From Parvibaculum sp039680535 (GTDB taxonomy: Bacteria > Pseudomonadota > Alphaproteobacteria > Parvibaculales > Parvibaculaceae), in the NCBI RefSeq assembly GCF_039680535.1, contig NZ_JBDKSS010000022.1, positions 84,122 to 148,121 of the forward strand: 64,000 nt of DNA, written 5' to 3'. This document shows, one piece after another, positions 10,142-18,926 of the stretch (position 1 is its first letter; each line of letters opens with the position of its first letter). A program made the translations under genes and the position numbers. The notes beneath the pieces were generated by a model. The model had not been told where the DNA came from, did no database searches, and saw nothing but the letters and a program-made list of their open reading frames with translations.

Positions 10142-10516
10142 ATGGCAACAAAAGCAGCAGCTAAACCCGCAGCCAAGGCCGCAGCCAAACCTGCCGCCAA
10201 GGCACCGGCCGCCAAGGCGGCCAAGGCCGCGACGGCTCAGGTCACCATTCCGCTTTCGAAGATCATTGCGGAACTTGCGGAAAAGCACGATCTGTCGAAG
10301 AAGGCAGCGGCTGCCTTGTTCGACGATTTCGTCGAGCTCACCGTGAAGAACCTGAAGAAGGGCAACAAGGTCCGCATCACCGGCCTCGGCATCCTTCAGG
10401 TCCGCAAGCGCGCCGCGCGTATCGGCCGCAACCCGGCCACGGGCGAGCAGATCAAGATCAAGGCGTCCAAGAAGGTCGCTTTCCGCGTCGCGAAGGATCT
10501 GAAGGAAGCGATCTGA
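10142..10516 (+). CDS. HU-family DNA-binding protein with histone-H1-like tail
   Basis: Nucleoid protein of 124 residues. The C-terminal 90 residues form a normal HU/IHF fold, with the DNA-intercalating arm GRNPATGEQIKI and terminal AFRVAKDLKEAI. The first 33 residues are an added disordered tail built almost only of Ala, Lys and Pro (repeats of AAKPAAKA), similar in composition to eukaryotic H1 tails and to tailed HU proteins of actinobacteria. The tail should bind DNA non-specifically and compact it, and its lysines are possible modification targets. It is followed by a hairpin terminator and appears monocistronic. Confidence 0.93.
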   Translation: MATKAAAKPAAKAAAKPAAKAPAAKAAKAATAQVTIPLSKIIAELAEKHDLSKKAAAALFDDFVELTVKNLKKGNKVRITGLGILQVRKRAARIGRNPATGEQIKIKASKKVAFRVAKDLKEAI

Positions 10517-10580
10517 TCGCTTTCTCTCGGTTCCGCGTCTAGCGGTCGATCGGTAAACGATAGCCACTGCGCTGTCGCGA

Positions 10581-10606
10581 AAGGCGGTCCCTATGGGCCG
10601 CCTTTT
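10581..10606 (+). terminator. Terminator after the HU gene
   Basis: AAGGCGGTCC (10581-10590) pairs with GGGCCGCCTT (10595-10604) over ten positions including one G-T wobble, with loop CTAT. The T-run is short (four, 10603-10606, partly in the stem), so efficiency is uncertain. Confidence 0.65.
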
Positions 10607-10685
10607 CGTTTGCTGGCCCTATTGGGGACTGGTATCAAATCGCGCCCGCGAAGCGGGGCAAATATCGTTTTCAAGGAGTGGAGCT

Positions 10686-11033
10686 ATGGCGATCCGTCGA
10701 TTGGGCGTAGGCAAGCGGTTGAGCGAAGCGGTGGTGCATGGCGATCGCGTGTTCCTCGCCGGACAGGTAGCGGAGGACGCGTCTGCGCCGATCCGCGGGC
10801 AGGCGCAGCAGATCCTTGGCCAGATCGACGCGCTCCTGGCCGAAGCCGGCACCGACAAGTCGAAGCTCATCTTCGTCCAGATCTGGCTTGCCGACATGGG
10901 TGACTACGACGTCTTCAACGAGGTCTGGGACGCCTGGGTCGACCCGCAGAACCTCCCGGCGCGTGCCTGCGTGCAGTCGCCGCTGGTGAAGCCGGAATGG
11001 AAGGCCGAGGTTCAGGTCACCGCCGCCATTTGA
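10686..11033 (+). CDS. RidA-family protein (YjgF/YER057c/UK114)
   Basis: Small trimeric protein of the Rid family, 115 residues; RidA itself hydrolyses reactive enamine/imine intermediates from PLP enzymes. Family marks are GDRVFLAGQVA near the N-terminus and LPARACVQSPLVKPEWKAEV near the end, where the Arg of PARA corresponds to the imine-binding arginine. It begins at ATG 10686 with AAGGAG seven bases upstream. The active site differs somewhat from archetypal RidA, so it may belong to a Rid1-7 subgroup of unknown substrate. A strong hairpin follows the gene. Confidence 0.85.
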   Translation: MAIRRLGVGKRLSEAVVHGDRVFLAGQVAEDASAPIRGQAQQILGQIDALLAEAGTDKSKLIFVQIWLADMGDYDVFNEVWDAWVDPQNLPARACVQSPLVKPEWKAEVQVTAAI

Positions 11034-11047
11034 GGCGCAGTCAACAT

Positions 11048-11081
11048 CCGAACGGGCGAGCTGGAATGCTCGTCCGTTCGG
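11048..11081 (+). terminator. Long hairpin after the RidA-family gene
   Basis: A 14-base-pair stem (11048-11061 with 11068-11081, one wobble) closes a TGGAAT loop 14 bases after the stop. No T-run follows at once, so it may be an inefficient terminator or an mRNA-protecting structure. The remaining part of the 230-base gap before fcs shows no other recognisable signal. Confidence 0.5.
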
Positions 11082-11263
11082 TCCGCTGCCGTTTTCAACA
11101 TGAGCATTGAAGACGCGGCAGGTGCTTCGACGCCGCTGTCGTTGGCTGATTGTGCAGCGCATCATTTCGACGATGCAGTGGCCCACCGCTGAACGATGGT
11201 CAGACAGGCTTTTTCCGTCTAGGTTTCCCGCAATGGGAGTCCAAAAAGAGGCGGAATAAAGCC

Positions 11264-13117
11264 ATGAATACCTACGTCAAAGCGCCATTCAAGCCCGTGA
11301 AATTTCTTGAGCGCGACATCGAGCTGGAACGGCGCGACGACGGCTCGATGATCATGCGCTCGCGGATTCCGCTCAAACCCTACGAAAAGCATATCCCCGC
11401 CTTCTTTCGCCATTGGAGCGAGACGCAGCCGGACCGTACCTGGCTGGCGCAGCGGCGGGGTGAAGCGCGCGACTGGCGGCGTCTGAGCTATGGCGAGGCG
11501 CGTGCGACGGTGGACGCGCTAACGCAGGCCCTTCTCGATCTCGACCTCGGGCCGGACAGCGCGGTCATGATCCTGAGCGGCAATTCGCTCGAGCACGCCA
11601 TGATGACCATGGCGGCCATGCAGGCGCGACTTCCGGCAGCGCCGGTGTCGCCCGCCTATTCGCTGATGAGCGAGGACCACGCGAAGCTCAAGCATGTCTT
11701 CGACCTGTTGCAGCCGGGCGTCGTCATGGTGCAGAACGGCAAGCCTTTCGAGCGAGCGCTGCAGACGCTCGATCTCTCGGGCGTCACTGTCGTCCATGTC
11801 GAGGCAGCGCCCTCCGGGGTCAGCAGCGTGTCCTTCGACGAATTGGCGAAGACGCCGGTAACGCCGGACGTCGAAAAGTCGGTTGCGGCCATCGAACCCT
11901 CGACCATCGGCAAGCTGCTCTTCACCTCGGGCTCGACCGGCATGCCCAAGGCAGTCATCAACACGCAGGAAATGATGACGGCGAACGTCGCCATGTCGCA
12001 GCAGTCGCGCCCGCGGGACGAGGATGCCATCGCGCCGATCGTCCTCGACTGGCTGCCCTGGAACCACACCATGGGCGGCAATGCCGGCCTGCATGGTCTG
12101 CTCGCCGATGGCGGAACGCTCTATATCGACGACGGTCGGCCCGTGCCCGGCCTGTTCGAAGAGACATTGCGGAACCTGCGCGAGGTGTCGCCGACCTATT
12201 ACGCGAATGTGCCCGCAGGCTATGCGGCGCTTGCTACTGCGCTGGAGCAGGACGACGCGCTCGCTGCGACCTTCTTCAAGAATCTCGAAGTGCTCGGCTA
12301 TGGCGGCGCCACGCTGTCGGACGATCTCTATCACCGGATGCAGAGCCTTGCCGTGCGCCATACCGGTCACCGGCTCGTATTCTTTACCGGCTGGGGCTCG
12401 ACCGAGACCGCGCCGACGGCGACCTCGACCTATTGGGCGACGGAGCGCGTCGGCCTGATCGGCCTGCCGTTCCCCGGCATCGATCTGAAGCTCGTGCCTG
12501 CGGGCGACAAGTATGAGCTGCGCCTGCGTGGTGTGACGGTTACGCCGGGCTACTACAAGCGTCCGGATCTCACCGAAGGCGCCTTCGACGAGGAAGGCTT
12601 CTACAAGATCGGCGATGCCGGCATCTTCGTCGACCCGAACAGACCGGAAGAAGGTCTCATCTTCTCCGGCCGCGTCGTCGAAGACTTCAAGCTCGACTCC
12701 GGCACTTTCGTGCATGTGGGCTCGCTGCGCGTCGCGGCGATCGCAGCGGCTTCTCCCGTCATTCAGGACGCTGTGGTGACCGGACAGGACAGGCCCTTCA
12801 TCGGCCTGCTCGCCTGGCCGAATGTCGAAGCTTGCCGCCAGGTTGCGGGAAAGCCGGACGCGTCGGTCGATGAGCTCGTTTCCGATCCCAAGGTGGTGGC
12901 GACCATCGTGGAGGGCTTGCGGGCGCATAACGCCGCCAACAAGGGTTCAAGCACTCAGGTTCGCCGCGTGATCCTGATGACCGAGCCGCCATCGGTCGAC
13001 GGCAACGAGCTGACCGACAAGGGCTATATCAACCAGCGTGCCACGCTGGCGCGCCGTGCCGGTCTGGTCGAGAAGCTTTATGAGGAACCTGCCGCAAGCG
13101 GCGTCATCGTCATCTGA
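11264..13117 (+). CDS. fcs: Feruloyl-CoA synthase
   Basis: Adenylate-forming ligase that activates ferulate or related hydroxycinnamates to CoA thioesters. 617 residues with the AMP-binding P-loop LLFTSGSTGMPKAV, the A5-type motif GWGSTETAP and the C-terminal GNELTDKGYINQ lysine region. The long form and N-terminal sequence match feruloyl-CoA synthases rather than generic fatty-acyl-CoA ligases. ATG at 11264 was chosen; the frame extends to 11150 without a better ribosome site. No enoyl-CoA hydratase (ech), vanillin dehydrogenase or transporter gene is adjacent, so the rest of the ferulate route must be elsewhere, or the true substrate is another aryl or branched acid. Confidence 0.85.
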   Translation: MNTYVKAPFKPVKFLERDIELERRDDGSMIMRSRIPLKPYEKHIPAFFRHWSETQPDRTWLAQRRGEARDWRRLSYGEARATVDALTQALLDLDLGPDSAVMILSGNSLEHAMMTMAAMQARLPAAPVSPAYSLMSEDHAKLKHVFDLLQPGVVMVQNGKPFERALQTLDLSGVTVVHVEAAPSGVSSVSFDELAKTPVTPDVEKSVAAIEPSTIGKLLFTSGSTGMPKAVINTQEMMTANVAMSQQSRPRDEDAIAPIVLDWLPWNHTMGGNAGLHGLLADGGTLYIDDGRPVPGLFEETLRNLREVSPTYYANVPAGYAALATALEQDDALAATFFKNLEVLGYGGATLSDDLYHRMQSLAVRHTGHRLVFFTGWGSTETAPTATSTYWATERVGLIGLPFPGIDLKLVPAGDKYELRLRGVTVTPGYYKRPDLTEGAFDEEGFYKIGDAGIFVDPNRPEEGLIFSGRVVEDFKLDSGTFVHVGSLRVAAIAAASPVIQDAVVTGQDRPFIGLLAWPNVEACRQVAGKPDASVDELVSDPKVVATIVEGLRAHNAANKGSSTQVRRVILMTEPPSVDGNELTDKGYINQRATLARRAGLVEKLYEEPAASGVIVI

Positions 13118-13138
13118 CGGTGGCCGCGCGCATCAGGA

Positions 13139-16100
13139 TCAATTGTCGATCTTGAATCCCTTCTCGCGGAAGAGTCGGAGGCAGGCGGCGGCGGCCAGAG
13201 AGTCATAGCGCTGGCCCGCGCCTGCCTCGATTTCCTCAAGGGCCTTTTCGAGGCCCATGCTTGCGCGATAGGGGCGATGCGTGGACATGGCGTCGACCAC
13301 GTCGGCGATGGCCGTTATGCGAGCCTCGAGGATCGTCTGGTTGCCGCTCAGACCGTTTGGATAGCCGCTGCCGTCGATCCTTTCATGATGCTGCAGGGCG
13401 ATCTGCGCGACCGGCCAGGGGAAATCCACTTCCTTGAGGATGTCGTATCCGGCCTGTGCGTGCTCCTTGATGAGCGCCATTTCATTCGCCGTGAGCTTTC
13501 CGGGCTTGGTCAGGATTTCCGAAGGAACCACGATCTTGCCGACGTCGTGGAGGTAACCGCCGACGCGGAGGCCCTCAAGCGTATTGTCGTCCAGGCCCAT
13601 TTCCCTGCCGATAGCGACCGAAATTTCGGCCACGCGCCGCTCATGGCCGACCGTGTAGGGATCGCGCATTTCATTCAGCTTGGTCGTCAGCTGGACGGTC
13701 TGGATGAAAGTGTGTTCGAGCTGCTGGGCGTACCGTCTGATCTGCTCCTCCGCCACTTTGCGGTCGGAAGTGTCCTGCAGCAAGCCAATGATGGCCGGAC
13801 GCGATTTGTAGGTGGACACTGCATTGTTGGATGCGACTTCCACCGTCGTTCCGTCTTTTCGGATTGCGGTGAAAACCGCCTCGCTGCGTATTATCTCGCC
13901 GCTGTCCATCTGGTGCACCCTTGCCGCCGAAGCCTGGCGATCCTTGGGATGCACGAACTCCGCTGGCGAACGGCCGATCAGCTCTTCGGCGCTGTCGTAG
14001 CCGAGAATATCCGCGAAACGCGGGTTCGCGTAGACGATCTTCCCATCCTGAAAAATGTATGAGCCGGCGATCGATTGCTCAACGAGCGCATTGAAGCGAT
14101 GTTCGGCCTCGATGAGCGTCTCCTGATAGGATTTTGCTTCGGCTTCGGCATCGAACTTGTCGAGCGCGAAGCTGAGACTTCCGGCCATCTCCTCAAGCAG
14201 CTTGCGCATCTCGTCGTTGAACCAGCCGCCTTCGGTTGAATAAAACGTCAGAATGCCGATGACCGAACCGCCGCGGACCAGCGGCAGCGAGGCGGACGAG
14301 TTCCAGCCATACCTGGCCGCCAGTCCACGCCATGGGACGGTGCGCGGATCGGTCTGAAAGTCGTTGAGCCAGACCGGCCGGTTCTCTCGTGCCGCCGTGC
14401 CGGAAGGCCCTTGGCCCCGCGGATCGTCGGGGTGTATCGACGCGTCGATACTATGAACGTAGTCCATATAACCATCGATGACGCTATAGGCCTCGACTGG
14501 TCGTATCTTGCCTGTCTCCTTGTCGATAAGGCCGATCCAGCTGAGGTTCATACCGCCGCGCTCGATCGCGATGTGGCAGATCTGCGAGAAGAGTTCCTCC
14601 TGCGTCGTGCAACGGACGACGGCAGCATTGAATTCGCTCAATGCTGCATAGAGACGTGTCAGGTGTTTGATACGAGTGCGGTCCTGCACCTGGTCTGTTA
14701 TGTCTCGTGCGACGCCGAGTAGCGCGACGATGTGGCCTTTGGAGTCGCGCAGAGGTTCGCCACGCGTCTGCATCCACCCGTGGGTTGCATCGGCTCGTAT
14801 CATTTCCAGGTCGAGCTCGTATGGGGCGCCTGCTTCCCGGGCCTGCGCGATGGCGGCGGCCAGCCTGTCGCGGCTCTCGGGAGTGAACATGGCAAGTGTT
14901 TGGTCAAGCGTCGGCGACGGACCCGAGGGGTCGAGCCTCAGCATGCGATATATCTGGTCTGTCCACGTCACCTGGTTGGTGAGCAGGTTGATCTTCCAGC
15001 TGCCTGCATGTCCGATACGTTGCGCGTCGAGAAGTTCCTTGTGGTCTTCTTCAAGGGACGCCTGGAGCGTCTTGTATGCGGAGACATCCCTCTGTGTACC
15101 AATTATGCGCAGAGGGGAGCCGCTCTCATCGCGGCTTACGACGGCGCCACGCACCAGCGCCCACTTGTAGGTCCCGTCTTTGCAGCGCAGACGCTGCTCA
15201 TTGGCGAAATTGGTGAGTTTATCCTCGAAAAGAGCTCTCAGCGTCTCATCGGCTACAGCCAGGTCGTCAGGATGACACCGGTTTCGCCAATCGTCGATCG
15301 AGTCGCCTACGTCGTCGATCCCGTAGCCCAGCATTTCCTTGAGACGTCTGGAGAAAAACATCCTGTCGGTCGGAATGTCCCAATCCCAGAGGCCATCGCC
15401 GGCGCCTTCAATGGCGAACTTCCAGCGAAACTCGCTCTCCTGCAGCAGCTGTTCGTGTCTGCGTATGTCCGCGGTGAGTGCCTCGGCAATACGTTCGGCA
15501 TGTTCCCTGGTGCCGAGAAGCGATCGCATCAGTGCGAAGAGAAGACCGCTAAAGGCCAATCCTCCGACGAGACTCGCCCATGCTCGCGCGTAACTCAGGG
15601 GCGGGGCGTTGGGGAGGCGATCGAAGCTCAGTAGCCATGACTGGCCATGGAAATCCATGATGCGTTGCTGATAGAACGCCGAGCGATGGGCAGACAGGTC
15701 GGCGTCCGCCCGCTCATAAAGGAGTTTCTCCGGTTCGGCGCTGCGGCCGTCATAGATCCGCAGATCGATGTGGCGAAGCTCGGCCCCCTCCCAGCCGAGC
15801 AGGATGCCGGAAATGAGGTCGCGCATTCGATAGGGGCTATATGTCCAGCCGATCAGGGCGGCCCGGCGCTCTTCGACAGTGTTGATGGGAACCCCGTGAC
15901 GATAAACCGGCACGTACATCAGGGTGCCGGTCTGTATGTCGGACTCTGTCTCCTGCACCAGTCGGACGGGGCCGGAGAGTGCCGCTTTGTCAAGGTCTCG
16001 CGCTCGGTCCATTGCGGCGCGACGCACCGGTTCGGAATACATGTCGTATCCGAAGGCGCGCAGATTTCGATCCCGGAACGGCTCGAGATAGATGATGCTG

Positions 16101-16561
16101 GTGTAGATGGGGCGGTTGCCTGCCGGACGCACGGTGTAGTTCGGAAATCCTTCGGCCCGAACCGATGCGATGTGTTGGGCGAGTTCCTGCGGCTGAATGA
16201 CCTTTGAAAAGCCGATGCCCTGGAAGCCGGGAACGATCTTCTCGGCCTCCGTCTCCTCGACATAGGTTTTCCAGTCGCGACGGGTGACGCCGCCCGAGGC
16301 GGTGAGGAGGCCGGTGCTGCCGCGGAGAATGAGTTCGTAGGAGTCGAGGCGTTCTCTGATCTTGAGCGTGACCTGATCGGCAGAAAAGGCGAACTGCCTC
16401 ACGGCGTCGTCTTCCACGTCTCGCTTCTGATTGACGGTGACGAGCATGGTCAGCAGAACACCGACGACCAGAACAAGCCAGGCCGGCAGGGACGATGCCG
16501 CACGCTTCAAATCGGGCGACGTATTCGAGTTCACTTTCTGCGATGAGCCCGGATCGTCCAT
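13139..16561 (-). CDS. CHASE-PAS-PAS-GAF-PAS-HD-GYP phosphodiesterase
   Basis: Predicted cyclic-di-GMP phosphodiesterase of 1140 residues. Domains in order: membrane helix (about 25-43), periplasmic CHASE domain (about 75-290, containing PGFQGIGFSKVI), membrane helix (about 325-345), two PAS/PAC units (about 375-640), GAF (about 645-800), a third PAS (about 810-930), and HD-GYP (about 950-1120). The catalytic signature HHERIDGSGYP and the HD pair HDVGK are intact. CHASE domains bind small extracellular ligands such as cytokinin-like or lipid signals; the ligand here is not known. Divergent from the next gene over a 340-base gap; converges with fcs. Confidence 0.92.
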   Translation of the reverse strand: MDDPGSSQKVNSNTSPDLKRAASSLPAWLVLVVGVLLTMLVTVNQKRDVEDDAVRQFAFSADQVTLKIRERLDSYELILRGSTGLLTASGGVTRRDWKTYVEETEAEKIVPGFQGIGFSKVIQPQELAQHIASVRAEGFPNYTVRPAGNRPIYTSIIYLEPFRDRNLRAFGYDMYSEPVRRAAMDRARDLDKAALSGPVRLVQETESDIQTGTLMYVPVYRHGVPINTVEERRAALIGWTYSPYRMRDLISGILLGWEGAELRHIDLRIYDGRSAEPEKLLYERADADLSAHRSAFYQQRIMDFHGQSWLLSFDRLPNAPPLSYARAWASLVGGLAFSGLLFALMRSLLGTREHAERIAEALTADIRRHEQLLQESEFRWKFAIEGAGDGLWDWDIPTDRMFFSRRLKEMLGYGIDDVGDSIDDWRNRCHPDDLAVADETLRALFEDKLTNFANEQRLRCKDGTYKWALVRGAVVSRDESGSPLRIIGTQRDVSAYKTLQASLEEDHKELLDAQRIGHAGSWKINLLTNQVTWTDQIYRMLRLDPSGPSPTLDQTLAMFTPESRDRLAAAIAQAREAGAPYELDLEMIRADATHGWMQTRGEPLRDSKGHIVALLGVARDITDQVQDRTRIKHLTRLYAALSEFNAAVVRCTTQEELFSQICHIAIERGGMNLSWIGLIDKETGKIRPVEAYSVIDGYMDYVHSIDASIHPDDPRGQGPSGTAARENRPVWLNDFQTDPRTVPWRGLAARYGWNSSASLPLVRGGSVIGILTFYSTEGGWFNDEMRKLLEEMAGSLSFALDKFDAEAEAKSYQETLIEAEHRFNALVEQSIAGSYIFQDGKIVYANPRFADILGYDSAEELIGRSPAEFVHPKDRQASAARVHQMDSGEIIRSEAVFTAIRKDGTTVEVASNNAVSTYKSRPAIIGLLQDTSDRKVAEEQIRRYAQQLEHTFIQTVQLTTKLNEMRDPYTVGHERRVAEISVAIGREMGLDDNTLEGLRVGGYLHDVGKIVVPSEILTKPGKLTANEMALIKEHAQAGYDILKEVDFPWPVAQIALQHHERIDGSGYPNGLSGNQTILEARITAIADVVDAMSTHRPYRASMGLEKALEEIEAGAGQRYDSLAAAACLRLFREKGFKIDN

Positions 16562-16901
16562 ATTCGCGAAACACGCTCCTTAGACTGAACAAATGTCTCT
16601 GTTTCCGATCGCTCTCGCGGCAAACAGGTACTGCCTCTTTGAAACCATTACATCGACGAGTCTTTGCGACAATGCAAAATTGGCGTTTTTTCTTCCATGT
16701 TGAGAAATGTGGAAAGTATTGCGCCCGTATTGGTGGAAATAGCCGCGCGACTGGAAACATTCGGAGACCTATGACGACAATATTGTCGGCAAGTGTTTGC
16801 CAGACGTATGCCCGTGCGAGGAACGCGGCGGCGTTCGCAGCGGCGGACGAAAGGTGTAGTCTGACGCAAACAGACGATCGGCGCGGGGACAGCGGCATTC
16901 C
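16562..16901. other. 340-base divergent intergenic region with palindrome
   Basis: Separates the HD-GYP gene (minus) from the COG2187 gene (plus). It is more AT-rich than the flanks in its first 200 bases. The only striking element is the 14-base palindrome at 16775-16788. No RNA gene or credible small protein was found. Confidence 0.5.
16775..16788. promoter_or_regulatory. 14-base perfect palindrome, candidate operator
   Basis: CGACAATATTGTCG reads identically on both strands with no spacer. It lies 113 bases before the COG2187 start and 214 bases before the HD-GYP start, a plausible distance for an operator of either. The regulator is unknown. Confidence 0.4.
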
Positions 16902-17936
16902 TTGACCCAGGCTTCGGATATCTCCTTCGAGCAGAAGCTGCGCTTTCTGCGGCAGCCCGCTGCATATGACGGCGGGAAGGACGATGTTTGTGCGGAGGAG
17001 ACCCACATGTCATGGGTCTTTCTGGTCGGAAAGCGCGCCTACAAGCTGAAGAAGCCGGTCCGCTATCCCTATCTCGATTTCAGCACGGTCGAGGCGCGCG
17101 CGAGAGATTGTCGCGAAGAGGTGAGGTTAAATCTGCGCCTTGCGCCGGATGTCTATCTTGGCGTGACACCACTGACATTGGGACAAAATGGCAGCCTTGC
17201 AATCGGCGGCGACGGTGCTCCCGTCGACTGGCTCGTCGTCATGCGAAGGCTGCCGCGCGAGCGAATGCTCGACCGGGCGCTCGCAGAGGGGCAGGTAAGC
17301 GGCGAAGAGATCACGGCGGTTGCCGACCGGCTTTGCAGCTTTTACGAAACGGCTGAACGCGCGGATATCCCGCCCAACGCCTATGTCGCGCAGTTTCAGC
17401 GGGAGCACGCCAGGACGCGTGAGGTGTTGACCGATGCGGCATTCGATCTCGATGGTGCGCGGATCGAAGACATTCTGGCGCGCGTCGAGGAGGTGTTGTT
17501 GCGCAACACCGGGTTGCTTACGGCGCGCGTCGAGGCCGGTCGGGTGGTCGATGGGCATGGCGATCTTCGCCCTGAACATGTGTGCCTCAATACGCCGCCG
17601 GTCATCATTGATTGCCTGGAGTTCAATCGGCAGTTGCGGCTGGTTGACCCGGTAGATGAACTCGTGTTTCTCGGCCTCGAATGCAAGCGGCTCGGAGATG
17701 GCTGGATAGGTCCCGCGCTCATTGAGCGCTATTCGGCGCAGCTTGGTGATAGCCCTTCGCCGGAACTGATCGCCTTCTATTGGCGTTACCGGGCCTGCCT
17801 GCGCGCGCGATTGTCGCTTGTCCATATTCTGGAACGGGACACCCGCAAGCCGGAGAAATGGCTGCCGCTCGCCAGACAATATCTTGCTCTGGCTGAAGCG
17901 CCCGAGATCAGCTCGCGCCCGTCAGAAGATCGCTGA
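16902..17936 (+). CDS. COG2187 aminoglycoside-phosphotransferase-like protein
   Basis: 344-residue protein of the APH-like kinase family COG2187. Seen: an N-terminal KRAYKLKKPVRYPYLDF segment with the ATP-site lysines and VVDGHGDLRPEHV, the family version of the catalytic HGDxxxxN loop (Asn replaced by His), then VIIDCLEFN as the metal-binding Asp. Many members carry a second P-loop kinase domain C-terminally; it is absent here. Substrate is unknown; antibiotic resistance should not be assumed. Start is TTG at 16902 (weak support). The last 29 bases overlap the end of the PRPP synthase gene tail to tail. Confidence 0.75.
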   Translation: MTQASDISFEQKLRFLRQPAAYDGGKDDVCAEETHMSWVFLVGKRAYKLKKPVRYPYLDFSTVEARARDCREEVRLNLRLAPDVYLGVTPLTLGQNGSLAIGGDGAPVDWLVVMRRLPRERMLDRALAEGQVSGEEITAVADRLCSFYETAERADIPPNAYVAQFQREHARTREVLTDAAFDLDGARIEDILARVEEVLLRNTGLLTARVEAGRVVDGHGDLRPEHVCLNTPPVIIDCLEFNRQLRLVDPVDELVFLGLECKRLGDGWIGPALIERYSAQLGDSPSPELIAFYWRYRACLRARLSLVHILERDTRKPEKWLPLARQYLALAEAPEISSRPSEDR

Positions 17937-18885
17937 TTGAGCCGCCTTCATGGAGCCTGCGGATCGTCTCGGCGAAGAGAGGGGCCGCGCTGATGACCTC
18001 GATGCGTTCATGCAAAACCTTCGCGGGAAGGCGAAAAGGCGGCACCGTGTCGGCGACGAAGAACCGGACCGGATCAGGCTGCTGAACGGCGGTAGCGGCC
18101 TCGCCGGTGAAAAGACCATGCGCGGCAAATGCGTAGGTCGCCCGTGCGCCCGCTTCACGGCATGCGTTGCCAGCACGTACCATGGTCCCGCCGCTGGCTA
18201 TGAGGTCGTCGATGATGATGACATTCGCGTCGCGCACTTCGCCGACGAGAAGATTGCCGCTTACGACGCCGGCGCTGCGGCGCTTTTCCATGAATGCGCT
18301 GCCGACGGGGCGGCCCAGCGATTTTTCGAGCGCCTCGCGAAAGAGCTGTGCGCGTTTGACGCCGCCGGGGTCCGGTGAGGCAATAACAACCGGCCCCGAG
18401 CCAGCAATTGCCGCCGCGGCGCGCGAGAACAGACGGCAGGTGTCGAGATGGATTGTCTGGCACCGGAACGCGTTCTGGAAGGCGACGATATTATGCACCT
18501 CCATGGTTACGACCCGATCGGTCCCGACGGCCTCGAGCAATTGCGCAATGTAACGCGTCGTCACCGGATCGCGACTTTTGGTCTGTCGGTCTTTCCGCGC
18601 ATAGGCGAGATAGGGGATAATGGCGGTCACACGGGCAGCGCCGTTTTCCTTCATGGTGGCGATAAAGAACAGGAGCCGGCACAGCTTGTCGTTTGGCGAT
18701 TGTTCCGGACCGCCGTGAAGGCTCTGGATGATGTAGACATCTTCGCCGCGCACGCTCACCAACGGTCGCGCCTTGTGCTCACCGTCCTCAAACTCTCTCT
18801 CCTCATGTGCGTCGAGCGGAGTGCCGAGCGATGCTGCGACTTTCTCGCCGAATTCCCGACTGGCATTGAGAGAAAATAATTTCAT
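17908..18885 (-). CDS. prs: Ribose-phosphate pyrophosphokinase, divergent paralogue
   Basis: Makes PRPP from ribose-5-phosphate and ATP. 325 residues with two phosphoribosyltransferase-fold halves; FEDGEHKAR near the N-terminus, the ATP-site ARKDRQTKSRDPVTTR, the catalytic-loop Lys-Arg in FMEKRRSAG, and the ribose-5-phosphate loop VIIIDDLIASGGTM. The usual bacterial loop is DDMVDTAGT; here the second Asp is Ala, closer to the archaeal DDIISTGGT type, so this is a specialised paralogue rather than the housekeeping enzyme. It is the last gene of a long minus-strand series with CapA, HPF-like and phosphoribosyltransferase genes, which suggests PRPP supply for salvage in that context. Confidence 0.85.
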   Translation of the reverse strand: MKLFSLNASREFGEKVAASLGTPLDAHEEREFEDGEHKARPLVSVRGEDVYIIQSLHGGPEQSPNDKLCRLLFFIATMKENGAARVTAIIPYLAYARKDRQTKSRDPVTTRYIAQLLEAVGTDRVVTMEVHNIVAFQNAFRCQTIHLDTCRLFSRAAAAIAGSGPVVIASPDPGGVKRAQLFREALEKSLGRPVGSAFMEKRRSAGVVSGNLLVGEVRDANVIIIDDLIASGGTMVRAGNACREAGARATYAFAAHGLFTGEAATAVQQPDPVRFFVADTVPPFRLPAKVLHERIEVISAAPLFAETIRRLHEGGSISDLLTGAS

Positions 18886-18926
18886 GACCGGACCTTGATG
18901 CGCGAGGTGATGGAGGTTCCATCCGC

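Noticed and set aside
16902..17936. Aminoglycoside resistance gene
   Set aside because: Belongs to the broad COG2187 APH-like family; the neighbourhood gives no resistance context and the substrate is unknown.
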